Source of the DNA: Trachythela sp. YZ-2020
Lineage: Eukaryota > Cnidaria > Anthozoa > Malacalcyonacea > Clavulariidae
Assembly: GCA_016169945.1 (NCBI GenBank)
Contig: JADLSH010000369.1
Span: 2,666,001-2,730,000 of the forward strand
Direction of reading: 5' to 3'
DNA: 64,000 nucleotides
The number at the start of each line of letters is the position of its first letter. Within the stretch, counting starts at the first letter, position 1. The position numbers and the translations under genes were made by a program. The notes below the pieces were generated by a model. The model saw only the letters and a list, made by a program, of their open reading frames with translations. It did no database searches and was not told the DNA's origin. Positions 24,901 to 33,900 of the stretch are shown in pieces.

Positions 24901-27900
24901 TTTTATCAGCCTCGTTACCCAGGCGCTTTTAAGGAAAATAAAATTTATGCATTCACACCTTGATTCGTCATTTTTTCCCCTGCTACTTCACCATGACTGG
25001 TGGCCTTTTCCGTTTTCAGTTTCAGTCACAAAAACCTGGTGCAATACTAAGACTACTATTTAATGCAATACGAAGAAAGAGAAGCCAGACAGCAACGAAA
25101 CATTTCATCGTGTTGATTGACATGTTTATGCACAGCGAGTACATTTCTTTCGGCCAGGGGTTTCCCCCGAGATTTAATTAGTACTAGTACATTCTAACGA
25201 AACTTTAACAGTTTAACGTAAACAAACAGATGAAAACTCTGAGATATTATGACTAATTCTGACTTTTCTAATTTGATTGAACATTGTCAATAAACCCCCA
25301 AGACACATAGACATTTTATTTACAGGAGGCGAACAAAGCGAAGTTCGTATGTGACAATCAGGCCTCTAATGGCAGTGATGCGCGCAGAAGACACTGGCAT
25401 TGAATGACTCTATCCTTGAAGTCAAACTGTACTCAAACAATTTTTTTCAAGCGCAAAGCCAAAGAATAATGATGAACGACATATATTTACATAATCAAGC
25501 TTCATTCCGTGTAGTGTAAGGTGATTTTATCTGTTAATATCAATAATTAGGTTTACCGTTAAATATGCTCGATTTCGACACATTTTCAAATTTTACAAAG
25601 TTTGAGCGCTTGTCATTTTTGTCAAATGCTAAAGCAGAAAGATTTTATTAGCAATTTGTGTTGACTAATGTTAGTAGTTTATAGAAAAGCTACGGTCATG
25701 TGCCAATCAGGTGCCACGATTTTGAAATAAGCTTTCAAAATTGGTGATGATATCCGTTATCCGTGCAGGAGGGTCAATAACTGCGCTGTATTCTATATTT
25801 TATACAAAAGAATAATGATCTAAGTCGTATCACCAACGAAAATAGAAGGATAAGTCCATATTTCTGTGCAAAAATATTAAAATTTAGGTATGAATTTGAT
25901 TTAAAAAAATAGCAGTGAAAATGTGTCGATATTTTGCCTCATTCGGAGTTCAAGTTGGTCACCAGCCGATCGAACATCAATCGCCCCCAAAAATAATTTA
26001 ACATAAATTTGAGTCAAATGAAACCGATTTTAGTTGTTCCCAAGGATAGACCTTCAAAACACCAGAGTATGAGATAAATCTATTTTTGAGCCACATATTG
26101 ACCAGGAGGTTTTTACGGAGACAGCCTCTTAAGTACTTCACTGTCGGCTGCCGCTGCATGAAATATTACAAATGGACTATCTATTTTTATATCTGCGCAA
26201 TTTCTACCTTAATCGCTTGACTAGTTTGACTATATCCCTAGATCCGCCCCTGAAGTTGGTAATGTCTTCACCTGCCCACACACTTGCAGCTAGGGAAAGG
26301 AATGCAGTGGGCATTTGCCTGACTATAGTTTAAGTTAAATACTTGTCTAAAAAGCAATTTTGGGGTTCAAACTAGTCGGAAAAAATAGTTTAAAGAAAAA
26401 ATTGTAAGTGAAACAAAAAAATTGGCAGGGATTTGAACTGCGAGTCTGCGACTCTGCTTCACTCGTAGGCGCACACCCTGAACCACTACGCCACTGGCTG
26501 GCTCGCTGGGTACAATCGCTGGGTGCAATCGCTGGGTGTACTTTATATAATGCTAAATATACTAGCTGTCCAGTCATTTAAAGAACGATATGTATTGGCC
26601 AATTAATGCCCGCCGCATTCCTTTCTCTAGCTGCAAATGCCCACACTAATAATCACAAGAAATCGAGAAATACCAACTTTATTTTGTGAGACACACACAT
26701 TAAAAAACCTACATTCAAAGTAAATTCATTGCCCCACTGGAAAGGTTTCGGAAACTTAGATAGTGTGGGAGCAAGGTCAATTTGTTTGAGCTATGACACA
26801 GATCGAGACAGCTTGCACTTTAATACAGAGACTGCTAGACTATAATTTCATGCACCTTTCATGTTAGCAGTGGCGTAGGAATGAGGGGGGGCCGGAATAT
26901 CTTTCGGCCCCCCCCAAAAAATAAAATAATTTTCATGAAAATGATGGAAACAGCTTAGTTCCCTGAACAAGCTAACTAAAAGAGGCAGATACGACTCTGA
27001 AACGGCCGTTTCCGGCGATCTGGGGGCTTCAAATTTAAAAAAAAATTCGCTTGGCGCCAACCATGGTGGCGCCTCGTGAGCTTGGGCCCCCCCAATGTTG
27101 AATACGTTCCTACGCCCCTGCATGTTAGTGTATTTCTTCAAATGTTTTTGTGTTTAGGCACATTAAAACCACCAAGGGACTACTGACTGTATTGTTGTCT
27201 TTGTTTGTTTGGTCAAAATAATGGATTCCTGTCTAGTGACGGACAAATGACGAAATATTGGGGTGGTAACTTAGGTCGCCAAAGGCTTTGATAAATTATT
27301 GGGGGGGGGGGTGGGCGGGTTGCCCTATTTGACCTCCAATTCTTTTATAATCTCTATGCAATTTACATTATTGCAAAGCATCATGGGGAAAATGATAACC
27401 TTGCACTTGCAAGCGAAATGGCCGCCGTGAAGCGAGCATTTTGCATGCGAGAAATATTGCTTCTTTTAAGTACTTTCTTCGTACCGTTTGATAACTTTTA
27501 AACAAGAAATATCTTTTTATTGCTATAAAGTTTGTTTTGACCAAAATATGGCGAAAATGGGCGAGAACATTCGTATAGAACAACCGAGGGAGCGAGCAAT
27601 AGGCTCGCAAATAGTACGTTCTGAGACTGAAGAGGAAGGTTCTTCCCAACATTTTGAAGGTGGTAATGTCCCATTCGAACGGTAACACTTGAAGGCAACG
27701 TAATCACTGATCTTTTGAGATTTTTGTAACACAATCCGAACAAGTAGGTCGATCGAATGTTGATTGTTATTGCTGTGGCAATGCGGGTCACCGAGCTAAA
27801 GATCCCCGTTGCCCTGTCGAAGGGATGTCCTGTAATAACTACCACAAACTCGGACATTTCGCTAGAGTGTGCCGTCAGGAATAAGAAATACAAATGCATC

Positions 27901-30900
27901 GAAACCACAGAATGAAACCTACAAGCAAAATACTGGAAGTCATTGTGAAATACGGTATGTCCACGACGCGCCACTTCCGGTCCCCGGGGAAAGTTCCTCG
28001 GATGATGAATACGTTTTCGAACTTAGTGCAACCGGGAAAATGCCACATGCAACCATAAAAATTGGAGATTTTCCAGTTGATCTTATCGTTGATTCAGGCG
28101 TCACAATGCGACATTTTTGAAAATGAAGGCGAACTGCCCGATCACACTGTCCAAAACACATCTCAAATTATATCCACATGGATCATCTGAACACCACTGA
28201 GCGTTCAAGGTTCTTCTACTTCACAAGTTACGAAGACCTAATTACGAATGCCACCTTCATAGTTGTTAAGCGGCATCAAAATTTATAGGGATGGCGATTT
28301 CATATCATGGGGCCTGGGATATGATTGCCCAATTTCTAAACCTGTCATTCAAACATAGTGTCATATTTTTGTGGCAGGTATTATTTTCAGCTTTTTACAC
28401 TATGTTAGCTCTCCTACCTCCTCCCCAGGCGCTTTATTAATTGGAGCGGACTGGGAAAATTAGGGAGCGCACGCACGGGCGGAGAAATAAATGCGGGAAT
28501 ATCAAAACAGAAATTTGCTGTCGGAGACTCGGAGCGCCTGCTGAATAATCTTTCTTTTCTGGAAGAAGTGTCGATTTCGTGGCGATCCTTAAAAATCTGC
28601 CTGAAATATTGCCCATCACAGCGTAAAACGATATATTTTCGTGTTTTCCATCTTAGATGGGTATATTTTAACTACTTACTAACTGAGCGTGAGGTCTGTA
28701 CGGTAAAATATCAAGCTGAGGTCTTGCTGTATTGACCGAGCGATAGCGAGGTCAATACAGCAAGACCGAGGCTTGATATTTTACCGTACAGACCGAACAG
28801 TCGAAGTTAGTAAGTTGTTTATTATATGGCATTTCAGACAACAAAAAACAATTCATTTTGCCAAAAATTGGTCACGCGAGGGCAAAGTACAAAGTCCGAA
28901 ACTCAAAGCCGGTCATTTTCAAATGTCAAAATAATTTCAATGATACGAATTTGTCTTAGTTTTATTTATCTAATCTTAGCTTAGTAAAACTACTCTACAG
29001 TACCATTTATAGAATAAAATATAAAATTAATAGAAAATATAGTGATATTGAGCTATCGGATCAAGGACAAAAACAACTTTGCATGTTCGAAAAAACAAAA
29101 ATATTCTTGACTGTTTTAGTTAAAAAACATCGTAAAATTTACCTTAATATTTCGACTTTAGCCAACAAAACTTGATTTTATCCCTTGTAGTTATCCCTTT
29201 TCCGTATTTTAGAAAATACGCAAATATTTATTGTTTTTTTCATAAATCATAAAAATACAATAAATATAATATATTTACTGGGTTCTGTGGTGGCGAACCA
29301 GCGTTTCCTGAAAATATTGCCCCCCCCTGTCAAGTAGCCCACGAGGAGTTTTCGCGAAGATTGCGCGTGACTTTCAAATTATTTTTAAACTTGTGTCTTT
29401 GATTCTGATCCTAAATTTGTTATGGGAGGCTTTTTCCTTTCAAGTGGGACTATACTACTCTAGTTTTTCGATTGGGACTATTCTACAATGAAGTACTCTT
29501 GGATACTGTGATCTAAATAAGTATGAAGACGAAGAAGTGGCATTTATCGGGAAGAGAAGCGGCGAGGCATTGCAATGGCCGCTATTTGACGAAATATCGA
29601 AGGACACAATATCGAAGATAAAATACACTGCACTGCTTCACAACTTGACGAAACTTGGTTGAAATCTTCTTTAGCCATCTATCATTATGTAAAAGTACAA
29701 CAATTGGATGATACTTGCGAGACTCGGCGATAAAAAGCAAACAAGACGGCAAAATATGGCTGAAATCGTGTATTGGTGGGGGGTAAGTGAAATAAAATGT
29801 ATTATATTTAAACAAAACAATGTCAATCCTTATGAAATCTACAATAATTATATTAAATTAAGCATAGTTTTTCATCCCATGATAAAAATTGTTAGGAAAT
29901 AAGAAAATTTAATCTCTGCCAGGTATATTAGTTATTTCATGGATAATTAGCAGTTGACCTGGGGTGGTGCATGGTCATTTTCTTGTAAAATATTATACTT
30001 AGACAAATTTTTCCTTCCAATAACTACCCCTAAAAGCAACCTTCTAAACACTATAAGCACTTCAGAAAGGCTGTCGCTTCTGCTTTTCGGAAGTTAGAGC
30101 TATGTCGGCACTGCCGTTTCAGGGCGGGGTCATTTTCAGGACTTTCGTCCCGGATTCAGGTTTTGGCACATATGCCATGTTGACCGCCATGGTCATTTTA
30201 CCCTAAAACAGTTGAGATTGCCTGTGCTAAATGAAACGCATACAAACTCCTATACAGGTCCTAGACTAATAAGAATACCGTATTGCCCGTGGGCAATACG
30301 GGAAAATCCTGCCTGTCAGCGACCAATCAGATTGCGAGATTCACCAAAACAAGCACTTGCCATATAATAATAAAAGTTATTGCTGAAATATGACCATATT
30401 AATCGAAATATGAAACGTTGAATCAAAGTGTTTTTGTCCTCAGTCTCGATGGGCGACAACACCGAAAAATGCACTCAAAATGCGAAGGGTTCAATTGACT
30501 CCAGTGATAGTGATGTCGACATCATTAATGTGTCATTCAGTATGTAGTATGAGTATGTATTTGACTATGAATATGTATAACTTGAAAGGAAAATTACATG
30601 CAAAATAATAACAATGTATGACAACTGAATCTAAAAGCATATATGCGTAGAAGTTTATTTTGCCATCAGAAGCGTGACAGTTAAGAGGGCAAAGTACTTT
30701 CCCATCTTCCTTAGCCTTTTGTAAGACTAAAGAGCCTATGTTCATAAAAATCATTAACAAACTCTTTCTCCAGACGATTATAGTCAAATAAGTGGTGAAT
30801 AGCTTCTGCTATCTTGAGAACATTAAGGCCGTTATTTCCATTACGGTCGTTTTGCCCGCGCGGCCGGAGCGAACATGTTTCAACTTATAATAATAATAAT

Positions 30901-33900
30901 AATTAGTTTAATAAAACCCTTTTTGCAGAGAAAACTGAATACACGGTATTATGTAGACTTAGTAATCCTATTTCAAAAATATTTACAACAATCAAAAATA
31001 TTTTACAGTTACATAATTTTTAAAACGTTCAGTCTTTATTAACGGTATATGAACTCGCTCTCTCCTTAAATTATAATCATGATCCAAGTCCATCGGACGG
31101 TTTATACATACTATTTGAGACAGTGGATTATAACCGGAATCCTTAGATAATTTCAAATTGTCAATAAATGTTTTACTAAGCTTGACTCTCCGTGCTTCTA
31201 GAGTCTCAAGGCCAGAGTACGTTAAAGCACTTCCATAGGAAAGGGAAGGGAAAAGAATCTTCAGTGCCCGTTTTTGTATTGATTCAATTAAATTTGACAA
31301 ACCAGCAGTGAGATTAGACCACGCTGGAGCAGCATATTCGACACGAGATCGTATGATTGAACAGTAAATAGAAACCAAATCACGTTGTCCAACACCGGCT
31401 CTCTTTAATTGTCGCAACGCATACAATCTTAGAATTTGCTTTTCTCATAATAAAATCCACATGAGAACTCCATGAAAGGTCACGAGACAAAGTTAAGCCA
31501 AGCAATTTAAAGGAAGGAACGGACTCAACAGGAAGACCGAACACATAAATCGGATTTATAGTGGAGGTAGAGTATTCCAAGAACGATATTAACATTTCCT
31601 TACACTTTTTGGGGTTGAGCTCCATACCCCTTGCAGAAGAGAAATTACTGATTTCATCAACAACGATTGGTAGGAGACTTGGCGAGCAGCGGGGAATTAT
31701 TTCCATGGCGGTTGTATCATCAACGAATTTGGTTCTGCCTGGCAAATTTTTTAGTAGAGGGTTGATTAAGACTGCAAACAGGATCGGCCCAAGCTTAGTC
31801 CCCTGCGGCAAGCCTCCGTTCACTGTTTTCCAATAAGAATATGATTCTCCAATCCTAACGCATTGCTTCCTATTTGTTAGAAAGGCTTTTCCTCCCCCCC
31901 AGAAAGCCTGATACTCAGGCTAGGATGATACAAGCTTAAGTTACGCAGCGAATTCATAGGATGAACTCCAAAGGTTATTAACTCTGAGTTAGAAAGTTTT
32001 AAAAGCTGGCTTTCAATTGGATCTCGGCAAAGAATTGATGCCACCTATGATAATGTATCTGTTAAGATTGATGGAAGGGAACTCAGAAGGGTAGACGCAG
32101 TTAAATCTTTAGGATTAAATATTGATAAACACCTTTCATGGTCTGTTCATATTGAAAAAAATTCTAAGAAAATTGCGTCAGCCATTGGTGCTTTAAAACG
32201 CATAAGACCATTTATAACGACAAAAACAGCCCTTGCAGTGTATCAAGCTTTGACTACTGCTGCTCAGTCTGGGATGGTCTTGGAGAAGGACTTGTTAACA
32301 AAATACAGAAATTACAGAACCGAGCAGCTAGAGTCATCACAAGGTCGAGGTATGATCAGTGAACTCTAAGTAAACGGGTATGATACAAGTGCTGGTATGC
32401 TTTTAGATGACTTACACTTAGATCATCTCTCACTACGACGTAAAAAACTTAAGGCAACTCAAAATTTTAAGATACTAATAGGGGATGCGCCATCCTACCT
32501 AGAAAATCTTTTCTCTATACGCGGCACAGGGTATAGTTTAAGAAATTCCGAAATACTCTGAATTTACCCAAGCCACGTACTAACTATTTAAAACGAAGCT
32601 TTTGTTATATAGTGGGGCGCAGTACTATGGAATAGTTTGCCTGAGAATATACGAAAGCTTCGTTCATTACCATTGTTTAAGAAAGATTTAAATGATTACT
32701 ATAATAATCCATAAGTGACTCCCACACGGCAAACTTGTAAACCAGTAAAAATAAATTCATTCATTGTAACTAATTTATCTACTGAAGTTTTTACCGTGAC
32801 TAAATAAAATTTTAATTATTGTATTGTATTGTATTGTACCAGAGGCCACTCTGTCAAGGCTACTTCCAGTATCAAAGTTTTGTTGATCAAAATATGCCTT
32901 AATATCATCTTTCCAAGACACATCTTGAACTGAAAAGGGTTGTGTTAAAGTTTGCCATGGCCATAATAATCACAGAAACTTTTATAATGTAATCATGCGG
33001 TGTTAAGAAAGTAAGGTACCCCTCATTTCTTAATCAACTACTGGCGCGGCTGGAGAGTATCCTGGTATATAGCCTTCTGTGATATAGCATGTATGGACAC
33101 ATACCATAATCATGTTACATTAATACTGTATAGTATATACCATTTACAATAGTGTAGTGTTGTAGTCACAGTGTTGTAATCTCAACGTTTTGACAACAAA
33201 ATATATCAATACATACAGTGTATCATTAGCAATTTCAATAAGTTCAATATTTAATACTAATTATGTTCAGGAATTTTCCATGCAGTTTGTGCGTCAAGGC
33301 AGCACTTTCCTTGCGATAGTAACTCCTAGGAATAATGCACTACATAGTCAATTGAAACCCCGACCCCCGGGAGTATGCGGGGATTTTAACATTTCTCCAG
33401 TGTTAAAATCCCGGCCTAAAAATGTTGTCCATTTGTTAAAATGCCCGGCTTGCCAGGCCGAACCGATAGCTTTCCAAAGTCTAGCTTTCTATCTAGTCGT
33501 CTGATCAGTCATTTCTGATATAAAAACGTGCTGCTACAGGGAGCTGTCAACGAAGAAAGTCTGGCGAATGTGTGCAGTTTATTAAATCGAATTCTCGGCA
33601 TTTTTGTTAAATTCCCGGCATTTTATCCCGACCTTTGTGTCAGTATTAAAACCCCAGGTAGCATGATGGCAACGTTTGTTAAAACTCTGTATCCCCCCCC
33701 CAAAACCCCGCATATGCCCGGGGGTGGGGGTTCCAGGGTTTCGATTGACTAGTGCATAAACTAAAGCCTCTGCGGAGGAGAGAGGTTTCGACATGTAGGC
33801 ACAAAAACAAATTTCAAATAGACAACCCAAACAAACAAAAGAATGCCTGGAATGTTTGAACGCCCATCCACCCACGTTACGCTGGTTCTGACAAGGAATT

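Larger units (their letters stand above)
21370..26128. mobile_element. 4.76-kb TTAA-flanked inverted-repeat transposon (non-autonomous)
   Basis: The ends GAGGCTGTCTCCGTAAAAAC and the complement are flanked by TTAA (21366-21369 and 26129-26132). The left arm (21370 to about 22290) pairs with the right arm (about 25210-26128) over roughly 900 bp with few differences. An inner pair of arms (about 22290-22500 and 24050-24215) extends the symmetry. TTAA duplications are used by piggyBac and Kolobok; the GAGGC end is not the CCC(T) end of piggyBac, so Kolobok-like is favoured. No transposase-length frame. A second TTAA element carrying a hAT MITE is nested inside at 24220-25204. It lies in intron 2. 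Confidence 0.88.

Noticed and set aside
26414..26500. Functional tRNA gene on the minus strand
   Set aside because: A and B boxes are present, but the acceptor and anticodon stems do not pair properly and the sequence lies inside an inverted-repeat unit. Treated as a tRNA-derived repeat.
27498..27974. 158-residue minus-strand open frame over the gag-protease fragment
   Set aside because: Antisense of the plus-strand retroelement remains; composition gives no domain.
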